A stretch of DNA of 64,000 nt, taken from contig NW_004955429.1 of the NCBI RefSeq assembly GCF_000276665.1, positions 5,173,286 through 5,237,285 of the forward strand, in the 5' to 3' direction. Shown here piece after piece: positions 22,604-34,379 of the stretch. The stretch's first letter is position 1. Every line of letters starts with the position of its first letter. The notes below the pieces were generated by a model. That model was given only the letters and a program-made list of their open reading frames with translations. It had not been told where the DNA came from and ran no database searches. The translations under genes were made by a program, and so were the position numbers. This stretch comes from Chinchilla lanigera (lineage: Eukaryota; Chordata; Mammalia; Rodentia; Chinchillidae).

Positions 22604-22692
22604 GGGGCTGTGGGTTTAGCTCAGCAGCACAGCGCCTGCCTGGCAAGCACAAGGTCGTGAGTTCAATTCCCGGTACCAGAAAAAAAAAAAAG
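22604..22692 (+). mobile_element. ID SINE
   Basis: ggggctgtgggtttagctca to ggtaccag plus an A-tail. The 14-bp direct repeat aaagtacacaggcc is perfect (22589-22602 and 22693-22706). It has cagcacagcgcc in place of cggcaaaagcgcc, marking a different subfamily. Confidence 0.96.
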
Positions 22693-23030
22693 AAAGTACA
22701 CAGGCCCGAATGAATTTATAAATCTGTTCTGGTTATGACTAAATATCATCATTATTAATGATAGAGCTCCTTCTAGTAAACACTTTCTTTAACTGACTAT
22801 TGGACTTTCACTCCTTTCTATCTTTATGTCCTGTCCTTTTTCCTCTACTAAACAAAGTGACCTGATCAACTCCATCAGACAGAAGGCTCAGGAGCAGCGA
22901 CAAAGGAGACGTTCATCACCTGAGGAATAAAATTTACTGACCCACAAAATCCATTATAAACTAATAAAACCTGGGAACTTTCTGAGATTATAATTTATTA
23001 ATTGAAGATACTTCAAGACCTTTTGTGAAA

Positions 23031-23150
23031 TTCATTCAGCAAATATTTATTGAATGGCTACTATATTCAATGTACTCTACTAGGTACTGGGCCTTCAAAG
23101 GGGTGTTAATCTTTGTCGCTTCCTTCATGGAGATCACAGTTTAGAAATGA
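23031..23150 (-). mobile_element. L2 3' end
   Basis: attcattcagcaaatattta, ttgaatggctactatattca and a tcatggagatcacagttta block read as the reverse complement of the L2 3' end. Confidence 0.75.
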
Positions 23151-23159
23151 AGAGGAAAA

Positions 23160-24365
23160 TTATGCCTTGCCTATTTAGATTTCTGTTTCTGGTTTTTCCC
23201 CTACAGTGGTATTGTCAGCTGGGATTCTTTGAAATTCATATGAAAATGATGGAGTTGGGAGGAAATAAAAGAATTGAGGCCATGATTACTCTTCTCTATG
23301 CTATTCTGGGAGACTTAAAGAAATGAAAGTGAAGAGCCAGTAGCACTTCAAACAAAATTACCTTAGCCTCTAATGACCAGCCCTGCTCTTGTGTGAGGGT
23401 TAATTTAGTCTAGAAGATGTTAACCATGCAGCGAACTGTTCTGTTTTCTCCAAAGGCTGCTGAATGAGCCAGTATACTTGAACAATGAGGCACCTGTGGG
23501 TTGTTCTTTTTAATTAAAAACTCTTTAATGGGATGGACTTTCAGTCACTTATTTGTTGAAAATGCTAGAATTGGGTCCACCTCATTTTCCAAAGTCCAAT
23601 TTGAAAATTATGTTTAAAAATAGCCTCCCACTTTGAGAACACAATAAAAAATTCACAGCAGTCTCAGAAAGATGGACTTATAGACTTCTCATCATTAGAG
23701 AATAAGCAAGATTGCAATATATCTGTTCCATGGGTGATGTTTGTAAGTACCTGGAAATTGGCAGAGGACCCTAGAAAGAGAGAGGAAGGTCAAACAAGGA
23801 CTGTCACACTGGGAGACTTCAAGCCATCAGAGCTGAGACCAAGAACAGAAAGTCTTCTTAGGAGATGAAATGAGGTAGCCAGAGACTGGAAAGGACACCC
23901 ATTGAGAGTAACCTTAAGTCATTAGGGAGGTGTGAGGTTCATACTTACTTTAGAGAATGCTGTCTGGATATGAAGCTGCAGAATATTCCTTAGGAGACAG
24001 AGGTGGAGGAACATTCTATCAAACAAGGGCTACTCTGGGAGCATGTAGAGCAGTGACCTCACTTCCCTCCTTTTCAACACAGATCCAAGGTCTTTGTCCC
24101 AGGAGATTGTGATCAGAGAACAAGCATGAACTTCCACCGAAGCTCCCTGACAACAGAATTTGGATGCATAGCGACTGTGTAAACAAGGACCACTTCATAG
24201 AAAATACAGTCCCTATTTCTAGATTGGAGACATTTATTTCAGGCTTCCATTCATAAGTGATTATAAATTAGAGCACAAATCAACTTATTCATTTGCTCTA
24301 CCAATATTTATGAAGGAATATATCAACATAATATTAGGCTTTGGGTTTTCTTATTTTATTTATTC
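23160..24365. other. Unique stretch
   Basis: No repeat or gene recognised. The part around 23760-24240 is somewhat G/A-rich without open frames of note. Confidence 0.5.
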
Positions 24366-24545
24366 CTTCATTTATCGAACATATAATTTATAAGAACTTT
24401 TCATGTGCTAGGAATATGGCAGATTCTGGTGATGCAAAACCTAGACACAATTTCTGTACCACTAAATCTAATAATGTAGTGATGGACGATGATAATAACT
24501 AAAAGGAATGTGTAATTATAACCCGTGATAGATATTGTATTATTC
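24366..24545 (-). mobile_element. L2 3' end fragment
   Basis: ttccttcatttatcgaacat, ttttcatgtgctaggaatat and a ggtgatgcaaaacctagac block fit the reverse complement of the L2 3' end, diverged. Confidence 0.6.
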
Positions 24546-24723
24546 TGGATGAGCTAAATTATGCTGTGTCCACGACACAGTTAAACATCTCATTTGTTTA
24601 CGAAAACAAAGGTGTATTTCTTGTTTAAAAAAATACAGTATGGAATCATGTGACTCTCCAGTGCTAATAGTAATTGTCCTCCAAGTGGCAACTAAAATAT
24701 GAAATGCTATGGTTTGGGACAGA

Positions 24724-24725
<2 letters not shown>

Positions 24726-24770
<45 letters not shown>

Positions 24771-24787
24771 CGCGCGCACGCGCGCGC
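24726..24787 (+). repeat. (TG)n joined to CG-alternating tract
   Basis: Sixty-two bases alternate purine and pyrimidine without a break: about 22 TG units, tatgtgtg, then cgcgcgcacgcgcgcgc. TG/CG alternation favours left-handed Z-DNA, and the CpG-dense end is rare in this AT-rich window. Confidence 0.95.
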
Positions 24788-24806
24788 TGAAGGAGTTGCT
24801 TCAGTT

Positions 24807-24847
24807 CAGTTTTACACATATTGGTAAAACACATACTGGTAAAACTG
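24807..24847. repeat. 15-bp tandem pair within an inverted repeat
   Basis: acacatattggtaaa (24814-24828) is followed at once by acacatactggtaaa (24829-24843), one mismatch. The pair is bracketed by cagttttac (24807-24815) and its exact complement gtaaaactg (24839-24847). Confidence 0.8.
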
Positions 24848-27800
24848 AGGTCCCCTTAGGACATTCAGATAGAGGAGCTGGGTGAACATTAGGGCTTCTG
24901 TAATGACATCCAGCTGGAAACAGAAGGCTTAGACGTTATGGGGAAATGGGAGAAAACAGAAGGCAGAGGCATGGTTAAGACTTGCTAAGGTGATAGTATA
25001 GAGTAAGAAGTACGAAAGACCTGAGCCTTGAGAGCCCCCGATTTGTGTTAGCATCTCTTGCAGAGCATATTGAGAAGGGGGACACAAAAGACAGAGAGAA
25101 AACCAGGAGAGTGTGAGGTTTTGAAATCCATAAAGTAGACTTTCTAAAGCAAGTGGTCAACATCCTAAAACAATGCTGAAGTACCCAGTACAATGAACCC
25201 GAGACTTGTACTTTAGATGTAATAGCATGAGCTATTAGTGACTTAGAAGGACAATGTAATGGCATAGTAGAGACAGAAGCTGTTCTGAGTAGAATAAGGG
25301 GAGGAAGAGACCACTATTTCAAGATGGTAGATTAAAAACAGATTTGCATTCCATTCTTTTCCAAACCTCCACTAAGAAAAAATAAAAAAAGAAAAAAGAA
25401 ATAAATGACATCAATTCACAAAGAAAAAGGAAAACAAGATACAAACTACTGACAATTCTAAAAAGTTCGATCCTAAACTGATAGGAAAGCAAATTAGAAA
25501 TAGAGTTGATTATCAGAACTCACCAGAAGCTTCAGAAATTGTGACACTGGGTTCCTTTGAAAGTGAAGATGAAGGGGATGCTAGACATATGAGGACTAAT
25601 TGAAAAATACTTTAAAAGCACTGAAACTTCCATATAGACCTTTGTTATTTTGTAGCTGCCCAGTTGCCCCTCCTTTATGCCCACACAAGTGGGAAGTTCG
25701 ATCTTCGCAGAGGATAAAACAGAAGAATTCTAGTTGGGAAGAGCCTAGGTGCAGTGGAAGATACATGCAGTGATAAATAAAGGATAAGTAAATCAGAGTT
25801 TATGCAATGTTGAAACCCACAACCCTCTTTTTTGATGCATATTATAGTCACATTTACTGGGGTAAGAAGAGATGGGTTGAGTCTTCTTTGGGAAATCTGA
25901 GGAGCCCAAGAGTAAAAAGCCACAGAAAATGACGACAGGTCTTCCCCACAGAAACAAGTCAAACATTATCATCCTACACTGAGGAATACACTGAACAATA
26001 ATCTGACCTTAGTCTCTTCCTTCCCTCCAATCTTTTGCTGAGTATCTCCATTGATCAGACTCAATTAGAAGATAAAAGGTAAGGAACCTCCTTAATGGAT
26101 CCACCCCGTGGGGTAGAGAGCAAAATGGGGAAGGATAAAGTGGATCTACAGCGGCCAGTGGAGGATATTGTCCCCAAAGGACAACATGTTAAGGAAGGCC
26201 AACTACTGCAAGTATGCTTCTGGTAACTGGCAGAAAACATTTGGAAGCAGAGCTGAACAGAAAGGCAGGTAAGAATATGGGTTGGTTTTTAATTTGTCTC
26301 TGTTGGGACTGATTTAAAATGAAAAGAATCTACTATGTCTGGGATTTAGGAAAAAGCTTAATAAAAACCCCTCTGATGTGTAGAATTTACTTTTGAGGTA
26401 GAAAATTTTGAATTGTTCAATGAAATTACTTAAGATAACTACCAGTTTGTTTAATTAAGGCTCATGTATTTTGATAAAAAAGTATCTTCATGCTCATATA
26501 TAAATCATAGAAAGATTTATATAGCAAGAAGGACAGAAATCAAAATTACTTAAATCTCAAACTATGTCTCTTTGACCAGTAAGCTGGAGACATTTGCACT
26601 GATAATATTTAACACATTATTCTACCCCCAAGCTAACCCTAAGTGGTCTCAAAATGTTATCTATGCACTAGCAATACACCTTAACTTTTGCCTGACACCT
26701 TTTAACTTTAGAAAACGATTTTTGTAAGTTAATATTTTCACTTGATTCTTTGTCAGACATAAACATTTCTTAAAATTTTTTTCTAACACTTACCTTATAA
26801 TTCATTTCATATCCATGTTGAAACTTAAGAATAGGGACAAGAGGTTTCTGCTTGCCTGGAATAGATCTGAAGATTCTATTAACTGTAGTTTCTAAAAGTT
26901 CATTTTGGAAATTCCTTTTGTTGAATCTGCTTAATTCTTTTTGAGCCTGTGAGTCTTATATATTATATAATCACATTAAGGCACTAATATTTCATTCAGT
27001 TGCCATGTAATTAAAAGTTTGTTGCATAGTATAGTACTTAAGAACAGACTTTGTTTAAATCCCAGTTCCATTTACTGATGAAATGAGTGATATTCCTTAG
27101 CCCCTTAAGTTTGTGATGATAATTTAATCCAAAAATACATTCTATGTAACAGAATGATTGTTTTGCCTAACTTTTGCCCTCTTGACATCATCACCATCTC
27201 TTTTATGATTGACCTATTTCTGACTTACCCTTATAACTGTGATTGGTCCAAGGTTGAGCACCTGACCTAAGCTCAGCCAATTACAGTCAGTTCTGGAAAT
27301 CTGGAGAGATGTGACTTTAAGAACTATTGGCAGAAGCCATTTTTCCCATCACGTAGACTGAAAATAAAAAACTAGTTTGCAGTAAGAGGGAATAAAACAG
27401 ATATACAGAAATGAGGAGAGTACTAATGCCATGAGGGTGTCAGATTCCTGCTGTATTTAAACTTTAACTGGAATCCCATCTTTGTATTCTATGAGGCACT
27501 CTAATACTTTAATAAATTACCTGTCAAATTTCAGTTAATTCAAGCTGCTTTCCTGTTTCTTGCAATTACCATCACAATACTTTTAGTGATATACTGAACA
27601 GAATCTATTCATTTTGAGGAAATAAATACAAAGACAGGTTCAGTAACCCTGTCCTCAGATCTGTAGTTATTGCTGTATCTGAAGTTTTAATACAAGTCCT
27701 CTAGTTCCAGAGCTTATGGTCTTGACCACTAACCTAGGGTTCTTAAAATGGAATCTGCAACTACCAGCAGAGTGCTGTCAGTTCATTCAAACTCTTCCCA

Positions 27801-28285
27801 TCTTAGAAAATCAAATATTTTATGTCCTTAGTCAATTTTATGATTGACTAAGATTGATAGAATCGATTTTTCTTTGTATACTAAAGACCATCTGAAAATA
27901 TTAGTAATTATGGAACATGTGTAATTTATAATGAATGTACTTTCATAAATGAAAAACATCTAAAATGTATTAAGTAGGTGAAAAACTAATTGATAGTAAT
28001 TCCATGTTTAAGGTTTTTTCTTTACATGAGCAACTTGAAGATAATATAGAAAGTTCATTAATCCACTCGGTTTCTTTCCCTCCCTTAGATCTATCCCTTT
28101 TAAAACATTTTACAACTTCTAGGAAAAGTGTACACTTCCCTACTGAGCTGAAAAGTAGTTAATGTGTGTCACATCCACACTTTTCTATCTTGTCCTTAAA
28201 ATATTTACAGTAACGCTAGAATAGAAGCGTAACTTCAAGAGCACTGGAAATATGATTACTTGGCAAGTTATACTAGCCAGTCATA
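24848..28285. other. Long AT-rich stretch with few landmarks
   Basis: Possible diverged fragments only: an L1/HAL1 5'-like segment near 25315-25560 (caagatggtagattaaaaac), a MIR near 27018-27115 (listed), and an old repeat near 27220-27330 (gattggtccaaggttgagca). Splice-like signals at 26043-26078 and 26268 are weak. No gene seen. Confidence 0.45.
27018..27115 (+). mobile_element. MIR SINE fragment
   Basis: tagtacttaagaacagactt and gtttaaatcccagttccatt resemble the MIR 5' half. Confidence 0.5.
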
Positions 28286-28290
28286 CTAAC

Positions 28291-28700
28291 TGCTGTGGTT
28301 TATATCTCAAATGTCCCCCAAAAGGATCATGTGTTCAGAGGTGAAGTTTATGAAAGGTTGTTGGGTCATGGGGGTGCGATATTTACCAGTGGATTCATCC
28401 TTTGATGAGGTCATAGCTGAATGTACTTTTAGAAAGTGGGACTGGTTGGGAGAAGTAGTTCACTGGGGGTTTGGCTTTGAAGGGAGCATCTCCTCTCTAG
28501 CTTGTTCTTCTCCTTTCATGCTGCCTACTTGCTGCAGGTTGAGCAGCTTTCTTCTGCCTTGCTGTTCTACCGTGATCTTTCTGCCTTGGAGCCAGCAAAC
28601 TAGCAACCGAAATCTCTGAAACTGCGAGCCAAAATGAATCTTTTCTCCTTTCAATTGTATATGTCAGGTATTTGGTCCCAGTGATGGGAAAGCTAATGCA
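28291..28700 (+). mobile_element. MaLR solo LTR with target duplication
   Basis: TG...CA ends and a perfect 5-bp duplication, ctaac (28286-28290 and 28701-28705), define a 410-bp LTR. Internal MaLR blocks are caaatgtcccccaaaagg, ggttgttgggtcatgggg, ctctgaaactgcgagccaaa, and a 3' caggtatttggtcccagtga. The 102-codon frame inside is LTR sequence. Confidence 0.9.
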
Positions 28701-28705
28701 CTAAC

Positions 28706-29968
28706 CAGGCATGGACATTAGGAGGTCCCCATTGGCTTGCAGACAGACCTACTTCTGGTTTTGGGGCTTTCTCTGATCAAAATGAGGGAATCCATCAAGT
28801 AAACATAGGCACTTAGTTCTGTAGGACTGGGGATTATTTTCCAAAAACTTTTACCAAATAAAAGTACACCTTTGTTTTCTATACTTGTTTGGATATGTAA
28901 GCTTATAACAGAACTGGACTAGGAAAAGACAGATTTGTGGTGGGACATCAATCCTGGCATACAAAATTGATTGTAAAATGAGAAGAAGAAGAAAGAGTTA
29001 TGAGAGCCATCCAAGCTAGGGAGGAAGTAGTTTTTCTTGCACTATTTCTGGAAGGGATGATCTATAGGATGCTTCTGAGAATCTGAGAATAAATTCTTCT
29101 TCGCTTTGAGAAGTGATGGGAGAACAGAAGGTCCTTCTTCAGTGAAGCACAGTCATGCCATATATAAATGACCACTGGACTCAGAAGACAGAAAAGCAGC
29201 TCTATAAAGTAATCCAGGCTCCTACATAAGAGAGAATTCTAACAACAAACAGGCACGCAGTGAGGATACCAAAGAGAATGAACTCATCCTGGAAATCAGC
29301 AAAAACAGACATGGAGAATGCCTCATTCAAGATATCAAACAGGACAAAAGAAAACCAACAGAAAATGTTCTACAACCCAAAAGCAGAGAAATGCCATGTT
29401 CAAGATAAAGAAGAACCATATGCTTCAACAACATTCTACTATAAAATTTACAGGAACATGGTCAACAATACAAATTTTGTACTCCCAAAATTTAAGCACT
29501 CTGTAAAAATATGAAAGGAAGAAGACAGCAAGAAATTAACAGGAAGGTATCTGAGACACAGGAAGAGAAAAAAAGGAAGCTAGATAAAATGAAATATTAG
29601 AAGAAACTAGAAATTTATTGTCAAATTAAAAACCTGTAATAAAATTAATTTAAAAGCTGAAAATATTGAAAGAGCAATATAATGCGAAAAATTGAGATAT
29701 CTTTTTGGAATGAAGAGGAAAAGAATATAGATGAATGTGGCACTAAAGACCACAACATATATGAAAGGGGAAAATAGGGGTATGTATTAATAACAACAAA
29801 TAACATATTACAGAACTAAAAATCACATTTGTAATAAAATATTTATGTGTTTAAAATGCCCTAAATAAACAATAATAGAACACAATATTTATGAGTTTTA
29901 AAGTTTTGAGTCAACATATATCAAATAATTGTTTAATGAGAAAAAAGATGCCTTACAAAAATCAATGA
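28706..29968. other. A-rich stretch, possibly ancient L1/HAL1
   Basis: Strongly A-rich plus strand from about 29220 on, with overlapping frames of 62-84 codons rich in Lys/Asn. This composition suggests an old sense LINE, but no block matched well enough to call. Confidence 0.4.
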
Positions 29969-30107
29969 GCTAGCCGGGTGAAGTGGTGCATGCTTGCAAT
30001 CCCTGCACTTGGGAGGCTGAGGCAGGAGGATCATTGTGAGTTCAAGGGCAGCCTGGGCTACAAAGTGAGCTCAAGGTCAGCCTGAACTGCTTAGTAAGAC
30101 CCTGTCT

Positions 30108-30140
<33 letters not shown>
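29969..30140 (+). mobile_element. B1 SINE with long poly-A
   Basis: tagccgggtgaagtggtgca, cttgggaggctgaggcagga, a ctacaaagtgagctcaagg internal duplication, and ccctgtctc followed by about 32 A. The flanks aaaaatcaatga and aaaaatccaatga suggest a target duplication. Confidence 0.95.
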
Positions 30141-30143
<3 letters not shown>

Positions 30144-30329
30144 AATGAACAATAGAAAAGCCAAATACAGTACTTAAAAACAAGTTATAAAAATATAACT
30201 TTTATCTTCCTATTCATGAAAAGAATCTTAAAATATGCTATTTTCTCAATCTTGGGAAATATGTAATGAGATATATATTTTCATATATCATTCATGGAAA
30301 ATCACTACAAAAAATGAAAAGAAACCTGA

Positions 30330-30480
30330 TGTTGTATGTCCAAAGTCTTCAACCTTTTGATTTTAAAACTACACATTTAGGAATTTAGTTTAAGTAATCA
30401 GAGAAACACACAAAGATATATGGCAATAATATTCATCATGGTATTATTTAATAGTAAAATGGAAAGCAATTCCCATGTGC
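30330..30480 (+). mobile_element. Old L1 3' fragment
   Basis: acacatttaggaatttagtt, agaaacacacaaagatatat and ataatattcatcatggtatt follow the end of old L1 ORF2 (L1ME-like). Confidence 0.65.
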
Positions 30481-30737
30481 CCAGTCACTGAACAATGACA
30501 CATTTAATGTGTTCCAGTTGGAGACATGAAGAGGCAAGAAATTGTAGATTCATATTTGAATTCCTAGAGATTTGGGGCTGACCAACCAGGTGCAAGACAA
30601 GAGAACAAAACAGTAAGGGTTACTGGCAGGATTAAGTTGAAAAAATGGGTCAAGGAGAGGAGGAAGTCATGAAGAGTGAATTAATAAGCAGGGAAGAAAA
30701 TTTAGAAAAGCTAGTGTGTTAGAAATAATTGAGTGAG

Positions 30738-30833
30738 GGGGCTGGGAATTTAGCTCAGCGGCACAGCACCTGCCCGGCAAGAGCAAGGTCATGAGTTCGA
30801 TTCCCGGTACCAGAAAAAAAAAAAAAAAAGAAA
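30738..30833 (+). mobile_element. ID SINE
   Basis: ggggctgggaatttagctca to ggtaccag and poly-A. The 17-bp direct repeat agaaataattgagtgag / agaaataattgaatgag (30721-30737, 30834-30850) has one mismatch. Subfamily with cggcacagcacc. Confidence 0.96.
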
Positions 30834-30950
30834 AGAAATAATTGAATGAGACTACTGGAAAGGTGGAGGTCTCACTTCAAGTTCGGGGTGAAACCAGAGT
30901 CTGGCTTGGGGAAGGCCCAGCTTGAGTAGAACGGAAGAGAACTCTGGTGG

Positions 30951-31843
30951 TGTTGTAGTTTGGGGTTTTGCAAGGGGAACAATATAACACAGGACACATA
31001 TTTTATAAGATTATTTATAACAGTCACCCAAAGAATCATACACAAAAAGATAGTGCAGGAAACCTGTCCACATACTATAGACCCAAGAATAGAGCTGAGG
31101 GCCAAGATCCCACAGTAATGTCTGCATGAGTCCAGCTGAAGACCTAGAGCCCATAACAATGCCTCCAACAAGTCCAACTGGAGGCCTAGAGCCCATGACA
31201 ATGTTTCATGTAGGTCTGTTCCATGGATCTGCACTGGGAAGGCCCAAAGGTCAGTGGTGGAAGCTAGAAAGTCTATGCCAGCAGGATGAAGGACCTGTGC
31301 TAGCAGGCTGAGGGATCTGAACTGGAGCCAGGAAGCGATGCTGAAAGTAAGGACCAGGACTCTCCTGAAAAGTACCACAGCCATCCTCAGCAACAGTGAG
31401 GTCCAAAGCTCTTCTGATGATCAGGAAAACCAAGTTCCCATCAGGAAAGCCAACATGATAAGCTTCACCAGGAGACCGAGCAGTGCACCATCTTCCCTTC
31501 TGGAGTCAGGAAGCAATGATCAGAGGGAGGACCAGAGCTCCGCCAAAGTGAACGGAAGCCATTCTCAAAGTCCCGAGCTCCTTGGAAGATGAGAACAGCT
31601 GAGTTTATCAGGAAAGCCAGCACAACAAGATCCTCCAACAGAACCAACAGCTCTTTACAGCTTCTAACAGCACACAACAGCTTCTCAAATAGCTTCTACC
31701 AGCCTCTCACAGCCTCCTTCTTTTTCTCCAGTTCTGCCTCTTACGCAGCCAGCAACAATCCTCAGGTGGGCCTCCCACACCCAACACCATGCTGATTCAA
31801 TTCAGCTGGGTGTTACAAGTAGACCAGTTATCAATTCACCACA
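30951..31843 (-). mobile_element. Unnamed 893-bp solo LTR, copy A
   Basis: Plus strand begins TGTTGTAG and ends CACCACA, i.e. TG...CA termini. The 5-bp target duplication ggtgg is perfect (30946-30950, 31844-31848). It matches the copy at 43087-44078 in opposite orientation from end to end. It holds three ~41-bp tandem units at about 31090-31215 (unit motif: aggcctccagctggac and the like on the minus strand). The size, ends and 5-bp duplication fit a retroviral LTR of ERVL or ERVK type. The orientation sign is by convention. Open frames inside (up to 173 codons) are LTR sequence, not genes. Confidence 0.85.
31090..31215 (-). repeat. Three ~41-bp tandem units inside the LTR
   Basis: On the minus strand each unit has a tgtcatgggctctaggcctc-like start and a cagttggactt- or cagctggactcatgca-like end. 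The same three units, in the same order, are in the second LTR copy (about 43718-43846). Confidence 0.8.
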
Positions 31844-31981
31844 GGTGGTGATTGAATTACTAAGGTATTAAATTGTCCATTTCCACAGACACTGACGTGA
31901 GCCAGAGGAAGGCAGCACAGGGGTTAGAAAGAAATCTGTGAGCTAGGTGCTGAGATCTTCCACAAATAGGCAGGAGGGTGT

Positions 31982-32355
31982 GTTCATTTCTTAGGGCTTC
32001 TGCAATGAGATCACAGATTAGGTGTCTCAAGCAACAGACATCTACTTTCTCACACTCCAGGAGGGGGAACAAGTTCACGGCATCAGCAAAGCTGAGTTCT
32101 TCCGAGGCCTCTCTAAGCATATAGATGGCCTTCTTGGTATGGCCTTCCATCTGTGTGTTTGTTTCTTAATTTCCTCTTTTTGTAAGGATACCAGTTATAG
32201 TGGATGAGGTCCCATCCTAATGACAGCATTTTGCCTTAGTTACTTCCTTAAAAGTCTCTACAGTGTACTTCCAAGTGAGTCACATTCTAAGCTTCTGAAG
32301 AATAGGAATTCAACATACAAATTTTTGTAGGGGCACAATTCAGGCCATCACAGGG
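31982..32355 (-). mobile_element. MLT1-type MaLR LTR
   Basis: Reverse complement of MLT1: ttcttagggcttctgcaatg, tttctcacactccaggaggg, a ggatgaggtcccatcctaat block and aggggcacaattcaggccat. Confidence 0.8.
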
Positions 32356-32939
32356 ACCAGGAAGTTAATAAGTAAAACGATAAGAATAACAAATGAGATG
32401 AGCATAAATGGAGAAGAAATGACTAACTGACTGGTCACCTCCAACACAACTGTCTGTGGAGTAGGGTAAGGAAAAGGATCTCTGTTTGAGGACATGACCA
32501 CAAAAATCACATCCTTAGTGGTTGAATAGTGAGCCAGGAAAGGTCAGATGAATATTTGATGAAGTAGTTAAAGATATAGCAGAAAGAACTTTCAATTTCA
32601 GTCAAAATGGTATTGTAGATTCATATTTTCCCACTATTGGAATATCAATCTTATCAAACAGAAAACAAAAATGCATAGACAGGCTTTTAAAGGTATAAAT
32701 ATCACTTTCTATGAGAAAAGGACAGAAATACCAATGCCTAGGATGACCACCCTGCTGGGTGCTAATGTAGGCGCTACTAGGGTCAGGGTGGTTATATCCC
32801 AGGAATTAAAATGTCCTAAGGATGGGAGATGGTTCCCTTCTCTTCCCAGAGAACCTAAGACAAAACATCAATAACAACAAGAAAACCACTTAGTTTTCAT
32901 GAAGTTTACTAAATTGTTCCACTTTACTTTTCAACCTTT
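32356..32939. other. Unique stretch
   Basis: Nothing recognised. Confidence 0.5.
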
Positions 32940-33256
32940 ATATTCATTTTATTATTAGCATTTGATCTGGCTTAGTACTCTCTTCTTGAAATGCTTTCTT
33001 CACTGGGCATCCTGAGTCTCCTTCCTTGTTAGTTCTCCGAGTACTTCACTGACATCTCCTTTTATGTCTTTGTCAGTTTTGTTCATCTCCTCTACCTCTA
33101 AATGTGGGCATAGGCCAGAGACTTGCCCTCAGATCTACTTAGTGTCTGTCTTTATTACATTTTCTCTCTTCTTGACTTCACTCGTGACCTGTCTCCTGAC
33201 CTTATTACTATATGTTCTAACTCACAGACTAAATGTCTCTTTCAAACTCCAGAGTG
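32940..33256 (+). mobile_element. L2 LINE fragment
   Basis: cctctacctctaaatgtggg, agagacttgccctcagatct, and a cactcgtgacctgtctcctg block follow an internal L2 segment. The 164-codon frame at 33064-33558 starts here and runs into a MaLR, so it is not a gene. Confidence 0.65.
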
Positions 33257-33925
33257 CATACCTCTGTGACAAAATACCTCAGACAATCAATTTAAAGGGA
33301 AAAAAGCTTATTTTGGCTCATGTCTTCAGAGATTTCAGTCCATGGTCACTTGGCCTTGTGGCTTTGGAACTGTGGCAGCACAGTACATCACGGCAGGGGG
33401 CATGTGACAGAGGAAATCGCCCACCTCATGATGGCCAGGAACCAAGACTGAGAGAAAATAGGCAAGTGTCTTGGTATCCCTTTCAAGGGCATTGTCTTAG
33501 TCACTTTTTTCATTGCTACCCAACACTTACAACTTTCAAAGAGGAGAGGTTTACATAGCTCACATTTTTAGATCCACTGGGGGCTGGCTACAAGGTCGGA
33601 AAGCTGGTGAAAGGGTCTGGCACAGAAAAGCTGCTCATGTCATCATGTCCAGGAAGTGGAGAAAGAAGAGAGGTACCTGACAGGAAGATAAACCCTTCCA
33701 GTCACACCCCTAGTGACCTGCGTCTCCTAACCAGACCCCACCTCCTAACAGCAAGTTAGCCATGGTGCTCCCATGGTTCAATCGCCTTCCAAAGCCTCAC
33801 CTGCAAGTGCATAAGGCTCTTGGGGAACATCTAAATATAAACCCTAACAGACCAGCCCCCCCAATGACCTTGCTTCCATTAGACCCCCCCTTAAACTCCC
33901 ACTACTTCCCAAGAGTGCCGAAACA
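33257..33925 (-). mobile_element. MT/ORR1-like MaLR LTR, split by a second MaLR
   Basis: Left part: ctgtgacaaaatacctcaga, tcagtccatggtcacttggc, catctcatgatggcc-type and cctttcaagggca. The expected continuation (cccccaatgacct...cactacttccc) resumes only at about 33854-33925, after a 357-bp insertion. Minus-strand orientation. Confidence 0.85.
33493..33849 (-). mobile_element. MaLR LTR nested in another MaLR
   Basis: TG...CA ends (tgtcttagtcactttttt to ataaaccctaaca). Internal blocks: gcacagaaaagctgctcatg, cagaccccacctcctaacag, gcaagtgcataaggctcttg. It interrupts the outer MaLR exactly where the outer consensus breaks. No clean target duplication was seen. Confidence 0.85.
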
Positions 33926-33971
33926 ACAACCAAATCTTTCTGTAGACTAGGACTCCAGGGACAAGCAGATA

Positions 33972-34045
33972 GACAAAGTAAAACAAAGCAAAAAGTAAAG
34001 ACAAAGTAAAACAAAGTAAGTAAGTAAGACAAAGTAAAACAAAAC
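33972..34045 (+). repeat. ~28-bp imperfect tandem repeat
   Basis: gacaaagtaaaacaaa occurs at 33972, 34000 and 34028, each 28 bases apart, with a (GTAA)n run between the second and third. Very A-rich. Confidence 0.85.
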
Positions 34046-34167
34046 AAAAGCTATGTTTCCCACTCAAAATTAGCCTACAACTATAAATTCTAAAACAGAA
34101 AGAAAAAACTAATCCTAACAAAAGTAGCAAAAGGACAACAGCGATAACAACAGAAACACACACTCAC

Positions 34168-34269
34168 GGGCTGGGGATTTAGCTCAGCGGCAAAGCGCCT
34201 GCCTGGCAAGCGCAAGGTCGTGAGTTTGGTTCCCGGTACCAGAGAAAAACCAAAAAAAAAAAAAAAGAA
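34168..34269 (+). mobile_element. ID SINE, young subfamily
   Basis: gggctggggatttagctcag to ggtaccagagaaaaacc plus poly-A. The direct repeat aaacacacactc is perfect (34154-34165, 34270-34281). Confidence 0.97.
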
Positions 34270-34379
34270 AAACACACACTCGCTATACCTGAATGTTATT
34301 TTATGTTAACAGTCAAAAACCCTTAAAGGGATGGTTGAAGACACAGATGAAGAAATAAAACGCACATAAACTATGTGTA

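Noticed and set aside
26043..26078. 36-nt plus-strand exon-like segment after a good pyrimidine tract
   Set aside because: Donor is only moderate (AAG/GTAAGG) and two frames are possible; no further support.
30872..31393. 173-codon minus-strand open frame
   Set aside because: Lies mostly in LTR copy A and owes its repeated tryptophan/leucine motifs to the 41-bp tandem units; the equivalent frame in copy B differs and is broken by an ID.
33064..33558. 164-codon plus-strand frame with hydrophobic segments
   Set aside because: Starts in L2 and runs through two MaLR LTRs; no conserved domain.
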